A stretch of DNA of 64,000 nt, taken from contig NZ_KB911256.1 of the NCBI RefSeq assembly GCF_000383415.1, positions 434,001-498,000 of the forward strand, read 5' to 3'. Both the position numbers and the translations under genes were made by a program. This document shows positions 54,886 through 62,217 of the stretch, in pieces. Numbering within the stretch: position 1 is the stretch's first letter; each line of letters starts with the position of its first letter. The notes beneath the pieces are model-generated. The model had not been told where the DNA came from. It worked only from the letters and a program-made list of their open reading frames with translations, and did no database searches. This stretch comes from Hyphomicrobium zavarzinii ATCC 27496. GTDB taxonomy: Bacteria > Pseudomonadota > Alphaproteobacteria > Rhizobiales > Hyphomicrobiaceae.

Positions 54886-55236
54886 ATGGATGACCTCTTT
54901 GAACACCTCATGGAGAGTGAGCGCGACAAGTCGATCAACGGCTTCTACACGCACTTCATCGTGTTTATCGCCGTTATCGCCGTCCTTGCGATCATCAATC
55001 TGATTTCGGGAGACGCCTTCTGGATTCAGTGGGTTATTCTGGGCTGGGGCACAGGCATCGCCTTTCATGCCTATCAGGTTTTCATCAAGAAGCCCCAGCA
55101 GGAGCAGAAGCTGCGCGAGCTACGCTCGGCGCGCGATGAGCAGCGGGCGGCCGCCGCCGGACAACAGCAAACGCCTGCGACGATGGATACGCCTCCTCCC
55201 GCGACCGGCGAGGAGCCCGGCAAGCCTGCGGCTTGA
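54886..55236 (+). CDS. 2TM-domain protein
   Basis: The 116-residue protein has two close hydrophobic helices: THFIVFIAVIAVLAIINLI and FWIQWVILGWGTGIAFHAYQVF. An N-terminal acidic helix precedes them, and a flexible Ala/Gln/Pro tail follows. The VFI-NLI and WIQWVI-GWG-GI-FH pattern is the 2TM domain of unknown function. GGGAGG precedes the ATG at 54886. It is convergent with fhs across a long terminator. Confidence 0.82.
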   Translation: MDDLFEHLMESERDKSINGFYTHFIVFIAVIAVLAIINLISGDAFWIQWVILGWGTGIAFHAYQVFIKKPQQEQKLRELRSARDEQRAAAAGQQQTPATMDTPPPATGEEPGKPAA

Positions 55237-55275
55237 GACGCGTTTTTTCGAAAGCGAGCGGTTGCGGAAATAGAA

Positions 55276-55308
55276 AAGGGCGCCGGATCCAATGGATCCG
55301 GCGCCCTT
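55276..55308. terminator. Bidirectional terminator between 2TM gene and fhs
   Basis: AAGGGCGCCGGATCC (55276-55290) pairs perfectly over 15 bp with 55294-55308, leaving only AAT as loop. On the reverse strand it runs into TTTTCTATTT, so it is probably the main fhs terminator. Confidence 0.88.
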
Positions 55309-55325
55309 GATCGTTGAGCGAGCCT

Positions 55326-57002
55326 TTAGAAGAGGCCCTCGATCTGGCCGTTCTCGTTGAGACGGATCGAGTCGGCGCTCGGCACCTTGGGCAGGCCCGG
55401 CATGGTCATGATCTCGCCGGTGATGACCACCACGAACTCCGCGCCCGCCGAAAGGCGAAGCTCGCGGACCGGAACGATGTGGCCGGTGGGCGCGCCGCGC
55501 TTGGTCGGATCGGTCGAGAACGAGTACTGCGTCTTGGCCATGCAGACCGGCAGGTGCCCGAAGCCCATGGCCTCGAGCTCCTTGAATCGCGTTTCCACCG
55601 CGCCGTCGCACGAGATGTCGGCCGCGCGGTAGATCTCCGTCGCGATGGTCTTCACCTTGTCGCGCAGCGGCATCGAATCCGGATAGAGCGGCTTGAATGC
55701 GGCCTTGCCAGAGTTCGCAACCTCGACGACGTGGTGCGCCAGCGCCTCCGTGCCCTTGCCGCCGTCAGCCCAGTGCGTGCACATGAAGGCGCGCGTGCCC
55801 ATGCTCTCCGCGGCCTTCATCACCTCCTGGATCTCGGCGTCGGTATCGGTGATGAAGCGGTTGACGGCAACCACGGCCGGCACGCCGAACTTGCCGACGT
55901 TCTCGATGTGGCGCTTGAGGTTCTCGCAGCCCTTGGCCACAGCGGCCACGTTCTCGTGCTTGAGGTCCTCTTTCGCCACGCCGCCGTGCATCTTGAGAGC
56001 GCGGACGGTCGCGACGATAACGGCCGCAGCCGGCTGCAGGCCCGCCTTGCGGCACTTGATGTCGAAGAACTTCTCGGCGCCGAGGTCGGCGCCGAAGCCG
56101 GCTTCCGTCACGACGTAGTCGGAGACCTTGAGTGCGCTCTTCGTGGCAAGCACGGAGTTGCAGCCGTGGGCGATGTTCGCGAACGGGCCGCCGTGGATGA
56201 ACACGGGGTTGTTCTCGAGCGTCTGCACCATGTTCGGCATCAGCGCGTCCTTGAGCAGCACGGTCATCGCGCCGTCGCCCTTCACGTCGCGCGCACGCAC
56301 GGGCTTCTTGTCGCGGGTATAGCCGACGATGATGTTGCCGAGCCGCTTCTCGAGATCCTTGAGATCCGAGGAGAGGCAGAGAATGGCCATCACTTCCGAG
56401 GCGACCGTGATGTCGAAGCCGTCCTCGCGTGGGAAGCCGTTCGAGACGCCGCCGAGCGAGTTCACGATCGAGCGGAGCGCGCGATCGTTCATGTCGAGCA
56501 CGCGGCGCCACTCCACGCGGCGGCTGTCGAGGCCGACGGCATTGCCCCAATAGATGTGGTTGTCGATCAGCGCGGACAGCAGGTTGTGGGCGCTGGTGAT
56601 GGCATGGAAGTCGCCGGTGAAGTGGAGGTTGATGTCCTCCATCGGCACGACCTGCGCATAGCCGCCGCCCGCCGCGCCGCCCTTCACGCCGAAGCACGGC
56701 CCGAGGGAGGGCTCGCGCAGGCAGCACATGGCCTTCTTGCCGATACGGTTAAGGCCGTCGGAAAGACCGACTGTTGTTGTCGTCTTTCCTTCGCCGGCCG
56801 GGGTGGGGCTGATGGCCGTAACCAGGATCAGCTTGCCGTCGGGGCGCGTATTCAGCGCATTGATGAAATCGAATGAGAGCTTGGCCTTCGTGGACCCGTA
56901 AGGGATGATCGCGTCGGCCGGAATGCCCAGTTTGGCCGCCACCTCGGTGATCGGCTTCATCTTGGCTTCGCGCGCGATCTCGATATCTGATTTCACCGTC
57001 AC
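55326..57002 (-). CDS. fhs: Formate-tetrahydrofolate ligase
   Basis: Fhs makes 10-formyl-THF from formate, THF and ATP, feeding C1 units to biosynthesis or, in methylotrophs, to the serine cycle. The 558-residue length matches the family. Motifs are [14 protein letters not shown] (P-loop), [34 protein letters not shown] and [11 protein letters not shown]. The start is a GTG at 57002: GGAGGGAC lies just before it and it gives the standard N-terminus. The longer frame begins 48 codons upstream without family similarity. It is convergent with the 2TM gene and divergent from prmB. A leader hairpin occurs at 57038-57060. Confidence 0.95.
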   Translation of the reverse strand: MTVKSDIEIAREAKMKPITEVAAKLGIPADAIIPYGSTKAKLSFDFINALNTRPDGKLILVTAISPTPAGEGKTTTTVGLSDGLNRIGKKAMCCLREPSLGPCFGVKGGAAGGGYAQVVPMEDINLHFTGDFHAITSAHNLLSALIDNHIYWGNAVGLDSRRVEWRRVLDMNDRALRSIVNSLGGVSNGFPREDGFDITVASEVMAILCLSSDLKDLEKRLGNIIVGYTRDKKPVRARDVKGDGAMTVLLKDALMPNMVQTLENNPVFIHGGPFANIAHGCNSVLATKSALKVSDYVVTEAGFGADLGAEKFFDIKCRKAGLQPAAAVIVATVRALKMHGGVAKEDLKHENVAAVAKGCENLKRHIENVGKFGVPAVVAVNRFITDTDAEIQEVMKAAESMGTRAFMCTHWADGGKGTEALAHHVVEVANSGKAAFKPLYPDSMPLRDKVKTIATEIYRAADISCDGAVETRFKELEAMGFGHLPVCMAKTQYSFSTDPTKRGAPTGHIVPVRELRLSAGAEFVVVITGEIMTMPGLPKVPSADSIRLNENGQIEGLF

Positions 57003-57316
57003 GGGGGTCCCTCCGATTGGACGTTTCTGTGTAGATGCGGCCCGCTTTTTATGCGGGCCGGAGCAAGCCGCGATATTGGCTTTTTGCGCGCGCTTCGCCA
57101 AGCGGTTCACTAAAAAATGGACACGATGACGCGACGCAATCTTCACTTCGCAGGTGCGATAGTTGAATGAAGGTGAACATTGCCCGGGCTTGCGGCGGGC
57201 AAGCCTCGTTCCGGCGTTTGCAGGGACCGGTCCAAGCGCTCTATATGGCGCGGACGGTTTGCAAGCCCGGGTAGGCAGGCGGCACGAAATTGCAAAATTT
57301 GCGAAGACGGCAGGAT
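57003..57316. other. Divergent region between fhs and prmB
   Basis: The 314 bases hold no gene. They contain a hairpin at 57038-57060 (CGGCCCGC and GCGGGCCG around TTTTTAT). CCCGGGCTTGC (57183-57193) can pair with either GCAAGCC at 57199 or the longer GCAAGCCCGGG at 57261. A TTGCAAAATTTGC palindrome-like motif lies at 57290. Confidence 0.55.
57290..57305. promoter_or_regulatory. Palindrome-like motif upstream of prmB
   Basis: TTGCAAAATTTGCGAA lies 12 bases before the prmB start and shares 13 consecutive bases with the palindrome in the rplU leader. It is close enough to the start to cover the ribosome-binding region. Confidence 0.45.
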
Positions 57317-58243
57317 ATGGCGAGCACGGCGAAAGATACCGACATTGATGATCTCGTGACCGTGCGCGATTGGCTTCGCTATGCCACCAGCCGGTTCAGC
57401 GAGGCGAACCTTGTTTTCGGCCACGGCACGGAAACCGCCCTGGACGAGGCGGCTTTCCTCATTCTCACCCTTCTGCATCTCCCGGTCGACCAGCTCGAGC
57501 CCTGGCTCGAAGCCCGCCTGACGCGCGAGGAGCGCCGCAAGATCTCGGCCGTGCTGGAGGAGCGCATCTCTTCCCGCAAACCGGCTCCCTATCTCGTGAA
57601 TACGGCCTGGATAAAGGGGCGGCGCTTCTATGTGGACGAGAGGGTGATCGTGCCCCGGTCCTACATCGGCGAGCTTCTGGACGATGCATTGTCGACGGTG
57701 GTTTCGGATCCGGACGGTGTGGAGAGCGTTCTCGATCTCTGCACGGGCTCCGGCTGCCTCGCCATCCTGGCGGCTCTGACCTTCCCCGAGGCTGCCGTGG
57801 ACGCTGTCGACATTTCGCCCGGCGCTCTGGAGGTTGCCGAGCGCAATGTCGCCGGCTACGGCCTCGCCGATCGCGTGACCCTCTATCGCTCCGACCTGTT
57901 TTCCGGCCTCGCGGGCAAGACCTACGATCTCATCATTTCGAACCCACCCTATGTGACGGCCGCCGCCGTGGACGCCTTCCCGCCGGAATACAAGGCCGAG
58001 CCTCAGCTCGCCCACTTGGGCGGCGAGGACGGCATGGATCTGGTGCGTCGCATACTGACGGAGGCCGCGGCGCATCTCACTCCCGAGGGGGTTCTGGTCG
58101 TTGAAGTTGGCATGGCGCGCGATACGCTTGAAACCGAATACCCCGATTTGCCGTTTCTTTGGCTCGATACGGAGCAAAGTGAGGGCGAGGTGTTCGCCCT
58201 CCCGGCCGAAGCCCTGAAGCGGATCGGCCGCGGATCGCGATAA
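57317..58243 (+). CDS. prmB: Ribosomal protein L3 N5-glutamine methyltransferase
   Basis: PrmB methylates a glutamine of ribosomal protein L3, aiding 50S assembly. The 308-residue protein has the SAM-binding [16 protein letters not shown], the acidic [15 protein letters not shown], and the catalytic NPPY ([14 protein letters not shown]). The N-terminal helical domain of about 100 residues is present. The ATG at 57317 has AGGA upstream; the open frame before it is not family-like. A related PrmA/PrmC identity is less likely because of the length and the [19 protein letters not shown]-type linker. Confidence 0.9.
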   Translation: MASTAKDTDIDDLVTVRDWLRYATSRFSEANLVFGHGTETALDEAAFLILTLLHLPVDQLEPWLEARLTREERRKISAVLEERISSRKPAPYLVNTAWIKGRRFYVDERVIVPRSYIGELLDDALSTVVSDPDGVESVLDLCTGSGCLAILAALTFPEAAVDAVDISPGALEVAERNVAGYGLADRVTLYRSDLFSGLAGKTYDLIISNPPYVTAAAVDAFPPEYKAEPQLAHLGGEDGMDLVRRILTEAAAHLTPEGVLVVEVGMARDTLETEYPDLPFLWLDTEQSEGEVFALPAEALKRIGRGSR

Positions 58244-58301
58244 GTCTGACATAGCGCGGATGAATCGTGGTCTAGATTGGCGCTCGGACGGAGTGACGGC
58301 A

Positions 58302-58523
58302 ATGAACCACGACATCCCGCAGGAAACCGCCTGGAAGCATCGCGAGCTGATGTTGAAGGTGGCACGCAGGCCAGGGTTCTGCTGTTGCTGCGTCTGCCTT
58401 CCGAGGGAGGATCGGCGCCGCGCGCGGCGCGTGTTCCGCCTGACCCGCAAGGTCATCCGCGCCTGGGACAAGGAGCGCGAAGCTCATGAGCGCGCCCTCA
58501 TAACGCCGGACACACGCACATGA
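58302..58523 (+). CDS. Small Cys-rich basic protein
   Basis: The 73-residue protein has a Cys cluster (GFCCCCVCLP, five Cys within seven residues) followed by a strongly basic helix (REDRRRARRVFRLTRKVIRAW). The cluster could bind a metal or Fe-S unit, but no family is recognised. The start at 58302 has CGGAG about eight bases upstream; an ATG at 58260 is in frame too. Its stop overlaps dctP by four bases (ATGA), tying it to the TRAP genes. It lies 58 bases after prmB. Confidence 0.6.
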   Translation: MNHDIPQETAWKHRELMLKVARRPGFCCCCVCLPREDRRRARRVFRLTRKVIRAWDKEREAHERALITPDTRT

Positions 58524-59578
58524 GCATCGCGACGCGCAGTCTCGAATTCGGCTCGCGGCTCGCGGCGTTGCTGGGCATCAGCCTCGTTTTGAGCTTTCTC
58601 GCGCCCGGGTCTGCGCTCCGCGCGGCAGACGCACCCATCGTCATCAAGTTCAGCCATGTGGCGGCCCCGCAGGCGCACAAAAGCCGCGCAGCCGAGCACT
58701 TCAAGCAACTCGCGGAGAGCTACACCAACGGCCGCGTGAAGGTGGAGCTTTACCCGAACTCCCAGCTTTACAAGGACAAGGAGGAGCTGGAGGCGCTTCA
58801 GCTCGGAGCCGTGCAGATGCTGGCGCCCTCCGTTTCGAAGTTCGGCCCCCTCGGCATCAAGGCCTTCGAGGTCTTCGATCTGCCCTACATCTTCGCCGGA
58901 TACGAGGAGCTGTCCGCCGTCACGCAGGGACCCGTAGGGCGCGAGCTTCTCGACAAGCTTGAAAGCAAGGGCCTGATCGGCCTCGCTTACTGGAACAACG
59001 GCTTCAAGATTCTTTCGGCGAACAGCAAGCTTCTAGGTCCCGATGACGTGCTGGGGCTCAAGATGCGCATCCAGGCTTCGAAGGTGATCGAGGCGCAGAT
59101 GTGGGCTCTGGGCGCGCTGCCCCAGGTCACCGCCTTCTCGGAAGCCTATCAGGCCCTCTCGTCCGGCGTGGTGGATGGCACGGAGAACACGCCAGCCAAT
59201 ATGTACAACCAGAAAATGTTCGAGGTTCAGAAGCACGCGACGCTCACCAACCACGGCTATCTCGGCTATGCCGTGATCTCGAACGCGGCCTTCTGGAAAG
59301 GCCTGCCGCCGGATATTCGCGCGGCTCTCGAACGAGCCATCGCGGAGACGACGCCAGTTGCCAATGCGCTCGCGCACGAGGAGAACGAGCAGGCACTCGA
59401 GCAGATGCGGAAATCCGGCCGCACCACATTTCACGAGCCCACACCCGCCGAGCTGGCAGCATGGCGAGCCGCACTTCTGCCGGTTCACGACGAGATGGCC
59501 GGCCGCGTGGGCCGCGATCTGATCGACCGCATCTACGCCGCGACCGGCCACACGGCCCGGCAGCCCGCTATGCGCTGA
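58520..59578 (+). CDS. dctP: TRAP transporter substrate-binding protein DctP
   Basis: DctP is the periplasmic binding protein of a tripartite, sodium-driven TRAP transporter. The 352-residue protein has a signal peptide (residues 1-35, ending SALRAADAP). The mature protein shows FSHVAAPQAHKSRAAEHF, VELYPNSQLYKDKEELEAL, LGLKMRIQASKVIEAQM and the VDGTENTPANMY segment. The ligand is probably a carboxylate but is not predicted from these residues alone. The start overlaps the small gene upstream. A DUF1428 gene on the other strand separates it from dctQ. Confidence 0.92.
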   Translation: MSIATRSLEFGSRLAALLGISLVLSFLAPGSALRAADAPIVIKFSHVAAPQAHKSRAAEHFKQLAESYTNGRVKVELYPNSQLYKDKEELEALQLGAVQMLAPSVSKFGPLGIKAFEVFDLPYIFAGYEELSAVTQGPVGRELLDKLESKGLIGLAYWNNGFKILSANSKLLGPDDVLGLKMRIQASKVIEAQMWALGALPQVTAFSEAYQALSSGVVDGTENTPANMYNQKMFEVQKHATLTNHGYLGYAVISNAAFWKGLPPDIRAALERAIAETTPVANALAHEENEQALEQMRKSGRTTFHEPTPAELAAWRAALLPVHDEMAGRVGRDLIDRIYAATGHTARQPAMR

Positions 59579-59924
59579 CCAGCACGTCGAACCCGCCCAT
59601 CGACATTTTCTTTATGTCGAACGGCATCGTCTTGGGATCCATGCCGGCGAGGCGCTCGTCCTTCATCACCTTCGCGTTGACCTGATCGCGGTGAGCGCGC
59701 GAGCGATAGACGATCCATGAGAAGACCGCGGTCTCGTCCGGCTTGAGCTTGAGCAGTTTGGGAAACGGCCGGCCGAACGGCATGTCGAGATCCTGGCCCA
59801 CGCATTCGCGATATTCGAGCGCGCCGTGGTCGCGCCAGACTTTTCCGGCCTTTTTCGCGATCTTGCGATAGTCCTCGATGTTGCTCTTGGGGACGATGAG
59901 CACGAAACCATCCACATAGGCCAT
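59568..59924 (-). CDS. DUF1428 family protein
   Basis: The 118-residue protein matches DUF1428 (YbaA-like): YVDGFVLIVPKSNIEDYRKIAKKAGKVWRDHGALEYREC, FSWIVYRSRAHRDQVN and DPKTMPFDIKKMSMGGF. This is a ferredoxin-like dimeric fold of unknown function. The ATG at 59924 gives the family start. It overlaps the last 11 bases of dctP and lies antisense between dctP and dctQ, so it splits a transport operon that is normally contiguous. Confidence 0.9.
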   Translation of the reverse strand: MAYVDGFVLIVPKSNIEDYRKIAKKAGKVWRDHGALEYRECVGQDLDMPFGRPFPKLLKLKPDETAVFSWIVYRSRAHRDQVNAKVMKDERLAGMDPKTMPFDIKKMSMGGFDVLVSA

Positions 59925-60118
59925 AGCGCTTCCTTTCTTTGCTCTTTTGCTTCGTTCCCTAAGTAGGAAACGGCGTGCCGGATGGCCAGGGATAGTGAAA
60001 TACCGAGGGGCGGGTTCGCACGGCCACGGATGGATCGTGACGCGGCGGCGAACTCGTGCGATAGCGGTTTCGCTAGAGAGAAGAAATCCAGGTCACCTAA
60101 GGCCGCCAGGGGGAAGCG

Positions 60119-60760
60119 ATGAGCGAACGTAGGGCCAAGCCCGCGCGCATTCTGGATTCGCTCGAGGAAATTATCATCGCGACGCTGCTCGCCTCAGCAA
60201 CGACGCTCATTTTCGTTGCGGTGGCGCAGCGCTATGGCCTGTCGGGTGTGGCGTCTGTCTATCGATGGTCGCGCGCCGAAGGGATCGAGTGGCTGACGGG
60301 GTTCTCGCGCAGCCTGTTCTTCACCATCGCTTATGTGCGCCTTACTTGGGCGCAGGAACTCTGCATTTTCATGGTCGTCTGGATGGCGAAGTTCGGCGCC
60401 GCCTATGGCGTTCGCACCGGCATCCACGTGGGCGTCGATCTCCTGGTGGAACGGCTCACCGGGCAATCGAAGCGCATCCTGATCGTGGCGGGGCTGCTCG
60501 CGGGCGCATTGTTCACCGTGATCATCGGCACGCTCGGTGCGCATCTCGTCTGGCACATCGCCAGGACGGGCCAGACATCCGCGGTGCTCGAGGTGCCGAT
60601 GTGGATCGTCTATCTCGCGGTTCCGCTGGGCTCATACCTCATGTGCTATCGTTTTATCGAGGTCGCCTGGACGTTCTGGCACACCGGAGAGCGGCCGCAT
60701 CACGATCCGGGCAAGGTCGAAGGCGTTGAAACGGCGCCCGACGCGGAGGCCGCCCGATGA
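60119..60760 (+). CDS. dctQ: TRAP transporter small permease DctQ
   Basis: DctQ is the small membrane subunit that pairs with DctM. The 213-residue protein has four helices, with the family LTWAQELCIFMVVWMAKFGAAYGVRTGIHVGVDLLVERL segment and a final WIVYLAVPLGSYLMCYRFIE. The length is slightly above the usual 160-200 residues because of a loop after the first helix. Its stop overlaps dctM by four bases. It starts 540 bases after dctP, with the DUF1428 gene between them. AGGGGGAAG precedes the ATG. Confidence 0.9.
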   Translation: MSERRAKPARILDSLEEIIIATLLASATTLIFVAVAQRYGLSGVASVYRWSRAEGIEWLTGFSRSLFFTIAYVRLTWAQELCIFMVVWMAKFGAAYGVRTGIHVGVDLLVERLTGQSKRILIVAGLLAGALFTVIIGTLGAHLVWHIARTGQTSAVLEVPMWIVYLAVPLGSYLMCYRFIEVAWTFWHTGERPHHDPGKVEGVETAPDAEAAR

Positions 60761-62085
60761 CAGCGGCCTTCATATTCCTCGCCCTCATCGCCCTGCTCCT
60801 CGTCGGCATGCCCGTCTCGATCGCGCTCGGCCTCACGGTTCTCACTGTCCTGTTCGTGGTGACCGACGTTCCGCTCGACGCCGTGGCCTTGAAGCTCTTC
60901 ACCGGCATCGAGAGCTTCGAGCTCATGTGCGTGCCGTTCTTCATCCTGGCCGGCAACTTCCTCACCCACGGCGGCGTGGCGCGGCGCATGATCCGCTTCG
61001 CGACCGCGATGACGGGACACTGGCCGGGCGGGCTCGGCCTCGCGGCCGTGGTGGCGTGCGCGATCTTCGCGGCCGTGTCCGGCTCCTCGCCCGCGACCGT
61101 CGTCGCCATCGGATCGATCATGATCCCGGCTATGGTGGCGCGCGGCTATCCGAAAAGTTTCGGCGCTGGCGTGGTTGCCTCCTCGGGCGCCCTCGGCATT
61201 CTCATTCCGCCGTCGATCGTGATGGTGCTCTATGCCGTCGCAACCTCCGGAATGGCGGTGAAGGGTCCCGGCGGAGAGCGTGTCTACGCCGCCTCCGTCG
61301 ACGATCTCTTCATGGCAGGCGTGGTGCCGGGCATCATGCTCGCCACCATTCTGGCGCTGACGACGGTGTGGCTCGCCTGGCGGCGCGGCTATCCGCGCAG
61401 CGAGCGCGAATCCTGGAGTGAGCGCTTTTCGGCTTTGGCGGATTGCTTCTGGGGGCTGGCACTCATCGTGATCGTGATGGGCGGAATCTACGGCGGCGTC
61501 TTCACACCCACCGAGGCGGCGGCCGTAAGCGCGGTCTATGCTTTCATCGTCGCGGTTTACATCTATCGGGACTTGAAGCTCTCCGACGTTCCGCGCGTGC
61601 TGCTCGCCTCGGCCAGCATGAGCGCCATGCTTCTCTACATCATCACCAATGCCGTACTGTTCTCGTTCCTGCTGACGCACGAGCAGATCCCGCAAGCGAT
61701 CGCGGATTGGCTGGTGGCGCAAGGCTTCGGAAAGATCTCGTTCCTTGCCGTGGTAAATGTCGTGCTGCTCGTTGCCGGCTGCTTCATGGAGCCCGCTTCG
61801 GTGACGCTGATCCTGGCGCCGATCCTGTTTCCGGTCGCAGCCCAGCTCGGCGTCGATCCGGTTCACTTCGGCATCATCATGGTGGTCAACATGGAGATCG
61901 GCATGCTGACGCCGCCCGTTGGGCTCAATCTCTATGTCGCGAGCGGAATCTCGCGCCTTGGCCTCACCACCATGTCACGCGCGGTTCTTCCGTGGCTCGT
62001 GACGATGATCGGCTTCCTGTTCCTGGTGACCTACTGGCCGGACCTCTCGCTCGCGCTGCCGCGCTGGCTCGGCATGATGCGATAG
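60757..62085 (+). CDS. dctM: TRAP transporter large permease DctM
   Basis: DctM is the transport-catalysing membrane subunit, driven by a sodium gradient. The 442-residue protein has about 12 helices. Conserved family loops include FFILAGNFLTHGGVARRMI, AVSGSSPATVVAIGSIMIP, GALGILIPPSIVMVLYA, PTEAAAVSAVYAF and MEIGMLTPPVGLNLYV. The ATG at 60757 overlaps the dctQ stop (ATGA), so the two are translationally coupled. A hairpin follows before the convergent ppc. Confidence 0.93.
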   Translation: MTAAFIFLALIALLLVGMPVSIALGLTVLTVLFVVTDVPLDAVALKLFTGIESFELMCVPFFILAGNFLTHGGVARRMIRFATAMTGHWPGGLGLAAVVACAIFAAVSGSSPATVVAIGSIMIPAMVARGYPKSFGAGVVASSGALGILIPPSIVMVLYAVATSGMAVKGPGGERVYAASVDDLFMAGVVPGIMLATILALTTVWLAWRRGYPRSERESWSERFSALADCFWGLALIVIVMGGIYGGVFTPTEAAAVSAVYAFIVAVYIYRDLKLSDVPRVLLASASMSAMLLYIITNAVLFSFLLTHEQIPQAIADWLVAQGFGKISFLAVVNVVLLVAGCFMEPASVTLILAPILFPVAAQLGVDPVHFGIIMVVNMEIGMLTPPVGLNLYVASGISRLGLTTMSRAVLPWLVTMIGFLFLVTYWPDLSLALPRWLGMMR

Positions 62086-62088
62086 AAA

Positions 62089-62120
62089 AACCCTCCCCCC
62101 GCCTTTGCGGAGAGAGGGTT
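62089..62120. terminator. Hairpin between dctM and ppc
   Basis: AACCCTC (62089-62095) pairs with GAGGGTT (62114-62120) and encloses a smaller CCGC/GCGG stem. It lies between convergent genes and resembles a common intergenic repeat type. Confidence 0.6.
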
Positions 62121-62217
62121 AGGATGAGAGGCAGCCGCTTGTGCCGCGGCTTGCGCCCTCCCTGCAGGATTTCAAACCATCATCGTTCCGGGCGCTGTCT
62201 GTCCGTAACGGGATGCA

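Noticed and set aside
57003-57316. A tRNA or known folate riboswitch near fhs
   Set aside because: No T-loop or acceptor pairing is present and the sequence does not fit THF riboswitch motifs known to me.
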